DNA of 64,000 nt from an uncultured Kordia sp. (lineage in GTDB: Bacteria > Bacteroidota > Bacteroidia > Flavobacteriales > Flavobacteriaceae): the NCBI RefSeq assembly GCF_947489565.1, contig NZ_CANLEA010000002.1, forward strand, positions 372,001 through 436,000, in the 5' to 3' direction. The notes beneath the pieces are model-generated. The model ran no database searches, had not been told where the DNA came from, and saw nothing but the letters and a program-made list of their open reading frames with translations. Below, piece after piece: positions 17,201 through 26,253 of the stretch. The position numbers and the translations under genes are program-made. Numbering within the stretch: position 1 is the stretch's first letter; every line of letters starts with the position of its first letter.

Positions 17201-19786
17201 GCGGCAGACAAAGAAAAATACAATGTTGGAGAAACAGCAACTATCACATTCCCGTCAGGAAAAGGCGGACGTGCATTGGTAAGTGTAGAAAATGGTACAG
17301 AAGTGCTCAGTACAAAGTGGGTAAAAACTACAAAAGAACAAACGACAACGACGATTCCTATTATGAATGATATGGCGCCGAATGTCTTTGTAAACATTTC
17401 CTTAGTGCAGAAACACAACAATGTTTCCAACGATTTGCCAATTCGTCTATATGGTGTCATTCCAATAATGGTGGAAAATCCAGCTACGATTCTGAAACCT
17501 AAAATTTCAGTGCCAGAAACGTTACGACCAGAACAATCCTTCACGGTAAAAGTTAGCGAAGAAAACAAAAAAGCAATGACCTATACCATTGCGGTTGTGG
17601 ATGAAGGTTTACTAGATTTAACACGATTTAAAACACCAAATGCTTGGGATGTGTTTTACCAACGACAAGCGCTTGGCGTGCGTACTTGGGATATTTATGA
17701 CGACATCATTGGAGCGTTTAGCGGAGACATTGATCAAGTATTTGCCATTGGTGGTGGCGATGGCGGAAATGGTGCGAAAAACAAAAAAGCCAATCGTTTC
17801 AAACCTGTCGTAAAATATTTAGGTCCTTTCAATCTTAAAGCAGGACAAACATCGTCTCATAAAATTGAAATGCCAAATTATATTGGCGCAGTTCGTACCA
17901 TGGTTGTTGCAGGAAATGCAAAAACAGAAGCTTATGGAAATGCGGAAAAATCATCAAAAGTGAAAAAACCATTGATGGTTCTCGCAACAGCACCAAGAAA
18001 ACTGAGTCCAGGCGAAAAAGTGACCTTACCTGTTACTGTTTTTGCTATGGAAGATAAGGTGAAAAATGTATCGCTTACGCTGAAATTACAAAACGGAATT
18101 TCGGTTGTCGGAAGCAAAACAAAATCACTCAGCTTTAGCAAACCAGATGAAAAAATGGTCTATTTTGACTTAGATGTAAGCGAAATAAAAGGCATTCAAA
18201 CCATTGAAGTATTGGCTTCTGGAAACGGCGAAAAAGCATCGTACAAAGTAGAATTAGATGTAGAAAATCCGAATCCGATTTCAAAGAAAGTACATGAATT
18301 AACATTGCAAGGAAACGAATCGCAAACACTTTCTTTTGATACTTTTGGTGTTGCAGGAAGCAATGCGGCTACAGTAGAGTTTTCAACCTTACCGCCAATG
18401 GATTTCACCGCACGTATGGAATACTTAATTCGTTATCCACACGGCTGTGTAGAGCAAACAACGTCGAGTGTATTTCCACAATTATATTTAGCCGATATTT
18501 TTGACTTGACAGCACAGAAAAGAGGAGAAATTACGCAAAACATAGAAAAAGGAATCAAACGTTTGGCACATTTCCAACGTCCAAATGGCGGCATGAGCTA
18601 TTGGATTGGGGAAAGTTCTATAAGCGATTGGGGAACAAATTACGCAGGTCATTTTATGATTGAAGCTGAGAAAAAAGGCTATACGTTGCCATTGACATTT
18701 ATGAATCAGTGGATCAACTATCAGCAAAATGCAGCGCGTTCATGGCGCAACAATAACCGATACTACAATGATGATTTAACTCAAGCCTATCGCTTATATA
18801 CGTTGGCATTGGCAGGTTATCCAGATTTGGCTTCTATGAACCGATTGCGCGAAACCAATAATTTATCCAACGATGCCAAATGGCGATTGGCAGCAGCCTA
18901 TGCTTTGGCTTCACAAAAAGAAGCTGCTGAGCAAATAGCAAAATCAGCCAATATCAACTTTACACCTTCTAATAAACGATATGATTATACCTATGGTTCG
19001 GTAGATAGAAATCGTGCGATGGCGATGGAAACAATGGTGATTTTAAAAGATCAAAAAATGATTGATATTGCCAAAACTATTGCCAAAGACTTATCATCAA
19101 ATCGCTGGATGAGTACGCAAACAACAGCATATAGCTTATTAGCCATGGGTAAAATGGTGACGCAAAATGGTGGAAAAAATATCAAGATGCAATATGCACT
19201 TAATGGCAAAGCTCCACAAACGATTCAAACCACAAAAGCCATTGCGCAACGTAGTTTAGCTATCCAAAAAGGAAGTAATACGGTTCAAGTAGAAAACAAA
19301 GAAGATAATGTATTGTTTGTACGAGTTTTGAGTACTGGGAAATTGCCTTTGGGTGAAGAATTAGCAGAAAAACGAAACCTTGATATTCGTGTAACCTATA
19401 AGGATAAAGCTGGAAATACCATTGATGTATCACAATTAACACAAGGAACCGATTTTATGGCCACTGTAACCGTTTCAAACGACAAACCAGAGTTTGTAGG
19501 CGATATTGCGTTGACAGAAATCTTCCCGTCTGGTTGGGAAATTGTGAATACACGTTTTACCGATTACGGAAATACGCCTTCAAGCGAAGCAAGACATACA
19601 GATATTAGAGACGATCGTGTGAATTTCTATTTCGATTTGCCACGCGGAAAAGCAAAAACCTTCAATGTATTACTGAATGCTTCCTATTTAGGAAAATACT
19701 ATTTACCAGGCGTTCAGGCAGAAGCGATGTATGATAATGATTTCTTTGTACGTACCAAAGGACAATGGATTGAAGTAGTGAAATAA
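14210..19786 (+). CDS. bacterial alpha-2-macroglobulin family lipoprotein (YfhM-like)
   Basis: Bacterial alpha-2-macroglobulins are periplasmic protease traps thought to guard the cell envelope together with PBP1C. The 1858-residue protein starts with a lipoprotein signal (FLSFFSC); a start at Met13 (14246) is equally possible. Many MG beta-sandwich segments follow (IYGERGVWRPGDSLHL near 630 is a family signature). The thioester motif GCVEQ has its Cys at 1413, followed by the helical thioester domain (GGMSYWIGE). The intact thioester indicates a covalent trap of the MagD/YfhM kind. A Gly-rich bait-like loop lies near 1185-1200. The stop overlaps the next ATG (TAATG). Confidence 0.93.
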   Translation: MRKSIYFTTKTIMRNTTVFILFGIFLSFFSCNTGNPEADNIFEFKDYIYQTTAGTVSVKEPIIIGLQKQLPNLGDSGEVSADLISISPKVSGKLLVQNNKTLRFEPDAPLQPDTEYSVTVNLKDIYEDVKKEFSTYTFAFKTVTPNFSVTTNDLQSYSKEWQYLNGTLRSADFIPTEKLQELISATQNGKALNVKWEPSVLNATTYEFTIDSINRLDNNSEVKISWVGTPILSKAKGGTYYTIPGKNNFSIIDVKVSQSPEQKVSINFTDPLLKNQNFAGLVTIKNQKNITYAIDGNILNVYPKNKIKGTTMLEVFPGIKSKDDYKLKSGYSKNISFEQQKPQLREVSKGVILPNSKNLTYNFQAMNLKSVDVRIIKIYQDNVLQFLQGNSLNEIDRYSIRRVGRRIAKKTINLIENEGENDGQWKTYGIDLSTLFAAEPGAIYQVEIGFKKEYSLYTCEDGDSATANTSRSRGDNYYQNREDEDENEEEYWDNKIYNFRNYRYNWNDRENPCTESYYLQDRFLTANILASDLGVIVKSGGNKSYYFAVSDIITTDPVSNAKVTLYNYQQQEIASKQTDSEGLTTIDGDKNAYFATVSKGNQITYVKLNDGSALSMSKFDVAGKRIKKGINGYIYGERGVWRPGDSLHLAFVLNDAGNPLPKNHPVKMEVTDARGKLVYKNIQTQGVDNFYKFTVETDREAPTGNWEANVSVGGVNFSKTLKIETVKPNRLKINIDFDDEILANSRPIEGTLKAAWLHGAPAKNLKAEVNVRLTSTKTSFKKFPNYEFNDPTRSFNTEEFVMFKGQLNEEGTVDISKKINVEKSAPGMLKASFLTRVYENGGDFSIDAFSKDYAPYISFVGLKSPAPKQYGSFYTDEDNTFEIVTVDDRGNPIKRNGLKVKIYEINWRWWWSSSYEDLSSYSGSDYHERYRTFTVNTDANGKGSFKLNIPDRDRGRYLIHISDPKSGHATGRTAYFYKNWWRRSNDGNSESAKMLIFAADKEKYNVGETATITFPSGKGGRALVSVENGTEVLSTKWVKTTKEQTTTTIPIMNDMAPNVFVNISLVQKHNNVSNDLPIRLYGVIPIMVENPATILKPKISVPETLRPEQSFTVKVSEENKKAMTYTIAVVDEGLLDLTRFKTPNAWDVFYQRQALGVRTWDIYDDIIGAFSGDIDQVFAIGGGDGGNGAKNKKANRFKPVVKYLGPFNLKAGQTSSHKIEMPNYIGAVRTMVVAGNAKTEAYGNAEKSSKVKKPLMVLATAPRKLSPGEKVTLPVTVFAMEDKVKNVSLTLKLQNGISVVGSKTKSLSFSKPDEKMVYFDLDVSEIKGIQTIEVLASGNGEKASYKVELDVENPNPISKKVHELTLQGNESQTLSFDTFGVAGSNAATVEFSTLPPMDFTARMEYLIRYPHGCVEQTTSSVFPQLYLADIFDLTAQKRGEITQNIEKGIKRLAHFQRPNGGMSYWIGESSISDWGTNYAGHFMIEAEKKGYTLPLTFMNQWINYQQNAARSWRNNNRYYNDDLTQAYRLYTLALAGYPDLASMNRLRETNNLSNDAKWRLAAAYALASQKEAAEQIAKSANINFTPSNKRYDYTYGSVDRNRAMAMETMVILKDQKMIDIAKTIAKDLSSNRWMSTQTTAYSLLAMGKMVTQNGGKNIKMQYALNGKAPQTIQTTKAIAQRSLAIQKGSNTVQVENKEDNVLFVRVLSTGKLPLGEELAEKRNLDIRVTYKDKAGNTIDVSQLTQGTDFMATVTVSNDKPEFVGDIALTEIFPSGWEIVNTRFTDYGNTPSSEARHTDIRDDRVNFYFDLPRGKAKTFNVLLNASYLGKYYLPGVQAEAMYDNDFFVRTKGQWIEVVK

Positions 19787-20637
19787 TGCGAATAACATAT
19801 CTTATTGGAATCTTTTTGTGTATCGTTTATGTCAGTTGTACAAAAACAAAATCTATTGAAGTTAAAAAAAGTAGCATTCAACAGAAAAAGACAAAACCAA
19901 TTGTAACGGAAGAACAAGAGGAAGAAAAAAGTCATAGTGTTTTAATGCAAGAAGTATTAGATCGCGCTATTTCTAAATTAAAGCTTCACCTTAGTGAAGA
20001 TGTTTATAAAACACATTATGAAGAAATAAAAGATAGTTTTATTCTTGCCAAGGTAAACATATCAACTGGAAACTTTTTTTCAAAAAAAGAACGACATGCT
20101 ATTGTGTCTAGATCTGATTCAGGCACAATTCATTTCAATATTTTTAGTGTAGACGAAAATAAATTAAAGGAAATTTTACATCATGAGCAATCGGCAATAA
20201 CATATATATCTGATACCATACAAGATATTAATGGTGACCAACGCAACGATTTTGTGATAAATGGGTATGGAAGTTCAGGTTGTTGTTTAAAAGCATTTAG
20301 TAATGTTTATTTATTTCAAAAAGACTCCAAAGAATTTACTAATATTTTTCACTTTCTCAATCCCACGTTTTCTCCAAAAGAAGGTGTCATCAGAGGTATT
20401 TGTTATGGACATGCAGGAGAAACGGAAATGTATACATACAAATGGAATGGAACTGCTGTAGATACTTTAGAGTTTATGTATTTCCAAAGAAATTTAAAAG
20501 GAGAAAAAACAGGCAAAATCATACGATCTAACAAACGATATCATTCAAACGAAAAAAAAGTAGAACAAGTATTGCATACTGTCCCTAAAGAATATAGAAA
20601 TATCTCTGGCTATGATTGGTTTCTTGGGAACATATAA
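19786..20637 (+). CDS. lipoprotein of unknown function, coupled to the alpha-2-macroglobulin gene
   Basis: A 283-residue protein with lipoprotein signal (LIGIFLCIVYVSC). A charged Lys/Glu linker (about 25-50) follows, then a globular domain carrying DTIQDINGDQRNDFVINGYGSSGCCLKAF. The D-x-N-x-D-x-x-x-D pattern resembles a calcium-binding FG-GAP/dockerin-like loop. I recognise no family. The one-base stop/start overlap (TAATG) suggests its amount is tied to that of the macroglobulin, so an accessory envelope role is plausible but unproven. Confidence 0.7.
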   Translation: MRITYLIGIFLCIVYVSCTKTKSIEVKKSSIQQKKTKPIVTEEQEEEKSHSVLMQEVLDRAISKLKLHLSEDVYKTHYEEIKDSFILAKVNISTGNFFSKKERHAIVSRSDSGTIHFNIFSVDENKLKEILHHEQSAITYISDTIQDINGDQRNDFVINGYGSSGCCLKAFSNVYLFQKDSKEFTNIFHFLNPTFSPKEGVIRGICYGHAGETEMYTYKWNGTAVDTLEFMYFQRNLKGEKTGKIIRSNKRYHSNEKKVEQVLHTVPKEYRNISGYDWFLGNI

Positions 20638-20658
20638 AATATCAATTGAATAAAAATA

Positions 20659-20976
20659 ATGAACACAGAATTTACACCGTATTACGCCGTCATCTTTACC
20701 TCTATTCAAACTGAAAACATAGAAGGTTATGCAGAAATGGCACAACAAATGGAAGATTTAGCCAAAGAACAAGCTGGATTTATTGGCATTGATAGCGCCC
20801 GAAATACTATTGGAATTACGGTAAGTTATTGGGAAAGTTTGGAAGCCATTCAGCAATGGAAACAACATACCGATCATTTAGTGGCACAACGAAAAGGTAT
20901 CAAGGATTGGTATGCTTATTATAATGTAAAAATCTGTAAAGTAGAGCGTGAGTATAGTTTTAAGGAACGATTTTAA
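20659..20976 (+). CDS. antibiotic biosynthesis monooxygenase (ABM) domain protein
   Basis: Small ABM-fold proteins are ferredoxin-like dimers; some are monooxygenases or haem-degrading enzymes and many have unknown roles. The 105 residues contain the typical FIGIDSARNTIGITVSYWESLEAIQQWK segment, with the conserved W-x-S/D-x-E-A-I-x-x-W pattern at about 55-70. It is cytoplasmic. It lies 21 bases after the lipoprotein gene. A specific substrate cannot be assigned. Confidence 0.8.
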   Translation: MNTEFTPYYAVIFTSIQTENIEGYAEMAQQMEDLAKEQAGFIGIDSARNTIGITVSYWESLEAIQQWKQHTDHLVAQRKGIKDWYAYYNVKICKVEREYSFKERF

Positions 20977-20990
20977 TTAAAAGTTTCTAA

Positions 20991-21142
20991 TGTCACTTCG
21001 AGTGTTTTTTTATAATGAAATGAAGAAAAAATATATAGAGAAGTACTGTGGACATAAGAACTAATAAATGTCAAATCGAGCGCAGTCGAGATTCAAACAA
21101 AAAACAACTTTTCATAAGCTTCTCGACTGCGCTCGAAGTGAC
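20991..21142. repeat. dispersed palindromic repeat family B, copy 2, with a nested 14-bp inverted repeat
   Basis: The gap 20977-21216 has GTCACTTCGAGTG at its left end and CTCGAAGTGAC at its right end. Inside, TCGAGCGCAGTCGAGA (about 21076-21091) pairs with TCTCGACTGCGCTCGA (about 21121-21136). No gene is present. It belongs with copies at 6062, 32804 and 40402. Confidence 0.65.
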
Positions 21143-21216
21143 AGCAACGAATCTTTAATCTATTTTCAACTTAAGATATATCTTTAGGCTACTAGCTATA
21201 TTTTAAAAGAAGAAAA

Positions 21217-23571
21217 ATGCTAAAACACATCGTCAAGAAAATAAAGAATAATAAAATCAAAACAGCGATCATTGCGATACTGCTGATTGTTTATTATTTC
21301 TGTTTGCCAGATACTTTATTTGACGTGCCAACTTCTACCGTTATTGAAAGTCGTGAAGGCACTTTATTGGGTGCAAAAATTGCCGATGATGGACAGTGGC
21401 GTTTCCCGCAATTAGATTCGGTTCCAGAAAAATTTAAAACCTGTATTATACAGTTTGAAGATGCGTATTTCTACAATCACCCTGGGTTTAATCCAGTTTC
21501 TATGTCAAAAGCACTTTGGCAAAATATGACTTCAGGCGAAGTACAACGCGGCGGAAGCACCTTAACTCAGCAAGTAATTCGCTTATCGCGAAAAGGAAAA
21601 AAACGGACGTATTTTGAAAAAGCCAAAGAAATTATTCTTGCGACACGATTGGAATTTCGCTATTCTAAAGATGAAATTTTAAAACTGTACGCGTCACATG
21701 CACCTTTTGGTGGAAATGTTGTCGGACTAGATGCTGCTGCTTGGCGTTATTTTGGAAGAAGACCGCAAGAACTCTCGTGGGCAGAAAATGCTACGCTTGC
21801 CGTATTACCCAATGCGCCAAGTTTAATTTATCCTGGAAAGAATCAAATACGGTTAAAAAACAAACGCGATCGCTTGCTCAAAAAACTATTTGATCAGCAG
21901 ATTATTGATCAACTAACGTATGATTTGGCGATCAAAGAACCTTTGCCACAAAAACCATATGCCTTGCCGCAAACTGCTAAACATTTGCTTGATAAAGTAG
22001 CAGAAACACACAAAGGAAAACGTGTGCAAACGGCTGTAGAAACCTATTTACAGAAAGAAACCAATGCGATTGTTGCCAAACATTATAAAGAACTACAACA
22101 GAATCAGGTGTACAATGCTGCCGTGCTTGTTTTGGATGTAAAAACACGAAAAGTACGCGCATATGTTGGGAATACACCAACCGATAAAGCACATCAAAAA
22201 GATGTCAACATCATTCACAAACCGCGAAGTACAGGAAGTATTATGAAACCATTTTTGTACACGGCAATATTAGATGCGGGCGATTTGCTTCCAAATACAT
22301 TAGTGGTCGATGTTCCCACGCAAATTGGGAATTACAATCCGAAAAACTTTAAAGAAACCTATGATGGCGCGGTAACGGCAAAACGTGCGTTATCACGTTC
22401 ATTAAATGTTCCGGCAGTACGTATGTTGCAACAATTTGGCTTGGATAAGTTTTACTATTATCTCAAAAAATTGCAATTGAAAGATATATCGTATAATGCC
22501 GATCATTATGGATTATCATTAATACTTGGTGGAGCAGAAAGTAATTTGTGGGATTTATGCAAAACCTATGCTGCGTTTTCATCAACCTTGACGCATTTTG
22601 GTGAAAACTCCGGTCAATATTTTACGAATGAATTTTGCGAACCTACTTTTTTAGCAGATAAAACCGTTGATTTTGGTTCGCTTGCCGCGGAAAAAACCAC
22701 CTTTGATGCTGGATCAATGTATTTAACCTATGAATCTTTGAAAGAAGTAAATCGTCCAGAAGGTGAAGAAAACTGGGAGTTTTTCGATTCTAGCAAGCAA
22801 ATTGCATGGAAAACAGGAACGAGTTTTGGTTTTCGTGATGCGTGGGCCATTGGAACTACAAAAGATTATGTTGTTGGTGTTTGGGTTGGAAATGCCGATG
22901 GCGAAGGTCGTCCCGGATTGATTGGAACGGTTGCAGCAGCACCAATTTTGTTTGATGTGTTTGATATTTTACCCAAAAGTGAATGGTTTGACGTTCCGTA
23001 TGATGAATTGGTTGAAGTTGAAATTTGTGCCAAAAGTGGTTATAGAGCTTCCGAATTATGCATAGAAAAAGAACAACAATTCATTCCTACAAGCGGACTA
23101 AAAACAAAACCTTGTCCGTATCATACATTAGTGCATTTAGATTTGGACGAACGTTATCAAGTCAATTCGTCTTGTCAACCTTTAAGTCAAATGGTGCATA
23201 AAAGTTGGTTTGTGTTGCCACCGCTGATGGAATATTACTATCAGAATAAAAATCCGTTGTATAAAACCTTGCCGCCATTTCGAAAAGATTGTACGGCTGA
23301 ATTTCAAAAAAGTATGGATTTTATTTATCCTGAAGAAGCTACAAAAGTCTTTCTTCCAAAAGATTTTGACGGCAATATAAATGGTGTCATTTTACGATTG
23401 GCACATTCCATTCCTGATACGAAAGTTTTCTGGTATTTGGATGAAACTTTTTTAGGCACCACTGAGACCATTCATGAAATGGAAATCAAGCCAGAAAGTG
23501 GTATGCATACAATTACCGTTGTAGATGCATTGGGCAACGAAGCCAAACGAACTATTGAGATTCAGGAATGA
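21217..23571 (+). CDS. pbpC: penicillin-binding protein 1C
   Basis: A bifunctional peptidoglycan glycosyltransferase/transpeptidase anchored by one membrane helix (about 15-28). The glycosyltransferase (GT51) domain has the Glu motif EDAYFYNHPGFNP and RGGSTLTQQ. The transpeptidase has SxxK in STGSIMKPF (about 338), SRSLNVPAV and KTGTSFGFRDAW (about 531). A C-terminal BiPBP_C beta domain (about 690-784) is typical of PBP1C. It is 784 residues long. Linkage with alpha-2-macroglobulin is a known pairing, here separated by two small genes and a 240-base repeat-filled gap. Confidence 0.95.
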   Translation: MLKHIVKKIKNNKIKTAIIAILLIVYYFCLPDTLFDVPTSTVIESREGTLLGAKIADDGQWRFPQLDSVPEKFKTCIIQFEDAYFYNHPGFNPVSMSKALWQNMTSGEVQRGGSTLTQQVIRLSRKGKKRTYFEKAKEIILATRLEFRYSKDEILKLYASHAPFGGNVVGLDAAAWRYFGRRPQELSWAENATLAVLPNAPSLIYPGKNQIRLKNKRDRLLKKLFDQQIIDQLTYDLAIKEPLPQKPYALPQTAKHLLDKVAETHKGKRVQTAVETYLQKETNAIVAKHYKELQQNQVYNAAVLVLDVKTRKVRAYVGNTPTDKAHQKDVNIIHKPRSTGSIMKPFLYTAILDAGDLLPNTLVVDVPTQIGNYNPKNFKETYDGAVTAKRALSRSLNVPAVRMLQQFGLDKFYYYLKKLQLKDISYNADHYGLSLILGGAESNLWDLCKTYAAFSSTLTHFGENSGQYFTNEFCEPTFLADKTVDFGSLAAEKTTFDAGSMYLTYESLKEVNRPEGEENWEFFDSSKQIAWKTGTSFGFRDAWAIGTTKDYVVGVWVGNADGEGRPGLIGTVAAAPILFDVFDILPKSEWFDVPYDELVEVEICAKSGYRASELCIEKEQQFIPTSGLKTKPCPYHTLVHLDLDERYQVNSSCQPLSQMVHKSWFVLPPLMEYYYQNKNPLYKTLPPFRKDCTAEFQKSMDFIYPEEATKVFLPKDFDGNINGVILRLAHSIPDTKVFWYLDETFLGTTETIHEMEIKPESGMHTITVVDALGNEAKRTIEIQE

Positions 23572-23739
23572 AGAAAGTATTTATTACGAAGGTTTCTATT
23601 TACATTGCTATCATAAATACGTTTACTCTTAATCATTTCAATAAACAACTAATAATAATTATAGTTTCTTCTTATTGGGCACAAAATTTAGTATTTTTCA
23701 TGTTCAGTTGAATTCCCCTAAAACATTAATCCCTTAATT

Positions 23740-25443
23740 ATGAAACTACCGTCTTTCATATATGTGTTGCTATTTCTGAGTTTTCAAGGTGTTTTTGGGC
23801 AAACAGATTCCTTAGCTACAAAATCTTTTGAAGAATTAGAACAACGATATCTTGCAACGTATACAAATCCGAAAGAAGCTAAAAAATATGTAGATGCTTT
23901 GTGTATTGTTGCCAAAAAAGGCAGTAACAAACAGCGCATTGCTAAAGCCTTATACCGCAAAGGAAATGTATATCTACGATTAGGTGACACCAAGTCTGCT
24001 TTGGAATTTACGGATGAATCAATGGCCAATAAACCTGCCGATGATAAAAAATTATTGTTGCAAAATTTGGTTCAAAAAGGGAATATATTTTTTAAAGAAG
24101 GAACGTACAATTCTGCCATTCATTTTTACTTAAAAGCAAAGGTTATTGCCGAATCAATGAAGAGCACTACATATGTTTTAGTGATGTCTACCAATATTGC
24201 TTTGACAAAAAAACAAATTGAAGAATATGCTAGCGCGATTGTTGATTTTAAACAAAATTTAAAAGTAATAAAAGAGTTAAATTCTGCAAGTTATACTGCT
24301 TTAGAAATAAAAAATAATCTGGGTTTAGGAGATACATATTTGAGAATTCAACAACCAGATTCTGCTTTAATATACACCAGTAATGGATTGGCAAAAACCT
24401 CCTTGGAAACACATCCGGCTTTATACACTGATTTATTATTCAATAAAATCATTATTTACTATCAAAAAAAGCAATATCAACAATGTATTGCCAATGCAGT
24501 TTCTTTAGATTCTTTAGTTACAAAAACTGGACAGGCAAAGAAATTTATCACTTCTTATTTATATAAAGCGAAAAGTTATCAAGCCTTAAAAAATATTGAT
24601 TCAGCAATTATTCAGTATGAAAAATTCACACATTTAGCAACGACAGAAGATTTTACTTCTCCCGAATTGGAAGAAGTGTATTATCAGTTGGCAAAAATGT
24701 ATTTAGAAAAGAAAGATATCAAAACCGCCACAGAGAATTTTGAACTCTTTGAAAAGTTTACCCAACAAAAAGATAGCTTAAATATACATGCTCAAAATAC
24801 GATTAAAGATCATGATATTTCATCATTAAGAGATGCGCTTCAAAAAGTAACTGATGAAAAAAATCAGCAAAAAAAGACGGTAAATTACTTATACATTATA
24901 TCGCTTGTTTTTGTAGGCTTAGCAATATTATTATTTCTATTATTTAACCGAAGTAAAAAGAAGAATAAGAAACGATTCGAAGAGCTTTTAGTCCAAATAC
25001 AACAATTAGAATCGCAAAAAAAGAAACCTAAAGAAACTTTACAAAAAACAGACTTATCTATTAACGACGAAGGTGTTGCACAAATATTGAAGGATTTAGA
25101 AAAGTTTGAAGCCAAACAACTATTCTTACATGTAGATTGTACACTTGCTTCTGTTGCTAAAAAACTAAAAACAAATACGTCCTATTTGTCACATGTAGTG
25201 AATACGTATAAAGGAAAAAAGTTTACAGCATATTTGAACGAACTACGCATCAATACTGCCTTAATTACGTTGAAGAATGATAAAAAAATTAGATTATATT
25301 CTATAAAAGCAATCGCCAATGAATTTGGATATGCCCGAAGAGAAACCTTCTCAAAAGTATTTAAAAATGCTACAGGAATGGATCCTACATCGTATATAAA
25401 GGCGCTGCAATTACAAGATAAAAACAATGGTGATAATTCATAA
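23740..25443 (+). CDS. TPR-repeat membrane regulator with C-terminal AraC-type DNA-binding domain
   Basis: A flavobacterial one-component regulator. It has a signal peptide (about 1-20), a periplasmic TPR array (about 50-370), one transmembrane helix (about 386-402), a short coiled coil, then an AraC/HTH_18 domain (about 465-560). The DNA-binding stretch includes LASVAKKLKTNTSYLSHVVN and IKAIANEFGYARRETFSKVFK. The array would sense something in the periplasm and the cytosolic domain would switch genes. It lies 78 bases upstream of a small precursor peptide on the same strand, which it may control. No own regulator site is visible. Confidence 0.88.
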   Translation: MKLPSFIYVLLFLSFQGVFGQTDSLATKSFEELEQRYLATYTNPKEAKKYVDALCIVAKKGSNKQRIAKALYRKGNVYLRLGDTKSALEFTDESMANKPADDKKLLLQNLVQKGNIFFKEGTYNSAIHFYLKAKVIAESMKSTTYVLVMSTNIALTKKQIEEYASAIVDFKQNLKVIKELNSASYTALEIKNNLGLGDTYLRIQQPDSALIYTSNGLAKTSLETHPALYTDLLFNKIIIYYQKKQYQQCIANAVSLDSLVTKTGQAKKFITSYLYKAKSYQALKNIDSAIIQYEKFTHLATTEDFTSPELEEVYYQLAKMYLEKKDIKTATENFELFEKFTQQKDSLNIHAQNTIKDHDISSLRDALQKVTDEKNQQKKTVNYLYIISLVFVGLAILLFLLFNRSKKKNKKRFEELLVQIQQLESQKKKPKETLQKTDLSINDEGVAQILKDLEKFEAKQLFLHVDCTLASVAKKLKTNTSYLSHVVNTYKGKKFTAYLNELRINTALITLKNDKKIRLYSIKAIANEFGYARRETFSKVFKNATGMDPTSYIKALQLQDKNNGDNS

Positions 25444-25521
25444 ATTCTCTCCATTACATCATTGATAGTGATTAAAAAAACACAATCTTTGAGACTCATA
25501 TTAATTAAAAACCCTACACAT

Positions 25522-25761
25522 ATGAAACGTTTTGCATTGAATAAGATAAAGATTGCACGCTTAGAAAATTTACAAAAAATTCAAGGAAAAGGACTCGATG
25601 CTCCAAATGGGACAACAGCAAACTTAGATGAATGTATTTCTATTACTTGCGAACCATCAAATTTACAAATGTCATGCATTGTGGGCGTTTGTACAAATAC
25701 ATCGATAGACACACATGATATCACAGATCCCATAGGAACTGGAAATACAACTCCTAAATAA
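25522..25761 (+). CDS. small leader-core precursor peptide (RiPP-like)
   Basis: The 79-residue peptide starts at ATG 25522 (MKRFALNKIKIARLENLQKI) rather than at the upstream GTG, because the typical leader begins there. The leader ends near GKGL. The core has four Cys in two pairs (ECISITCEP, SCIVGVC) and a Thr/Asp-rich tail. It resembles flavobacterial lanthipeptide-like leaders of the FALNKxKIARL type, distinct from the MKKKNL group. It follows the AraC-type regulator by 78 bases and ends at a bidirectional terminator shared with the convergent precursor gene. Confidence 0.7.
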   Translation: MKRFALNKIKIARLENLQKIQGKGLDAPNGTTANLDECISITCEPSNLQMSCIVGVCTNTSIDTHDITDPIGTGNTTPK

Positions 25762-25786
25762 GTAGTATAAAAAGTCAAATAATATC

Positions 25787-25822
25787 AAAAGAGAGTACTT
25801 TTTTAAGTACTCTCTTTTTTTG
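25787..25822. terminator. bidirectional intrinsic terminator
   Basis: Perfect 14-bp stem (25787-25800 / 25805-25818) with T4 loop, then T's. It lies between two convergent precursor-peptide genes. Confidence 0.9.
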
Positions 25823-25837
25823 AATATGTATATCGTA

Positions 25838-26116
25838 TTAAGCACATATTTGTACAGATTCACAAGGATCTGGAATTCCGCCATTACAGTATGATAATTG
25901 AATTGTAGGCAATGTGCATCCTTCGGCACAGGTAGGAGTTAACGTTGGTCCCGTAATAGTTCCACAACCAATTTCTGTAGGACAAGGTCCGTTATCTGAA
26001 AATACCGTACAAGGTGGTTCTTTGGTTACATCAATTCCTCCTAGTATGGAGTTTCCCTTAAAATTGCTGATTATTGTTTTGTTTAATGACAAGTTTCCTA
26101 ATTTCTTTTTTTTCAT
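25838..26116 (-). CDS. Cys-rich GG-leader precursor peptide (class I lanthipeptide-like)
   Basis: The 92-residue peptide has leader MKKKKLGNLSLNKTIISNFKG, with GG at about 26-27 (SILGG). The core has eight Cys and many Thr/Pro (PPCTVF, GPCPTEIGCG, PTCAEGC, LSYCNGG, VQICA). ATG-A8-G start like the other MKKK genes. The 137-base upstream region (26117-26253) contains two ATTTATAAAT words and no clear promoter match. No processing enzyme is nearby. Convergent with the precursor at 25522. Confidence 0.8.
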   Translation of the reverse strand: MKKKKLGNLSLNKTIISNFKGNSILGGIDVTKEPPCTVFSDNGPCPTEIGCGTITGPTLTPTCAEGCTLPTIQLSYCNGGIPDPCESVQICA

Positions 26117-26253
26117 AATTGTTTGATTTTGCGATTAAATTATGACGCTAAATACGTGCATATTCAGCCTTAAAAAAAGGAGTGTAGGTTGTGATTTATA
26201 AATAGCTATGATTGGAATTTATAAATTGTCACGTATTCATTTTTAGGTAAAAA

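Noticed and set aside
21068-21142. tRNA or attachment site
   Set aside because: The strong inverted repeat lacks a cloverleaf and belongs to a repeat family with other copies; no integrase is nearby.
23568-23711. 47-codon hydrophobic frame overlapping the pbpC stop as ATGA
   Set aside because: The overlap is attractive, but composition is that of AT-rich noncoding DNA and there is no family or downstream signal. Kept only as a weak possibility.
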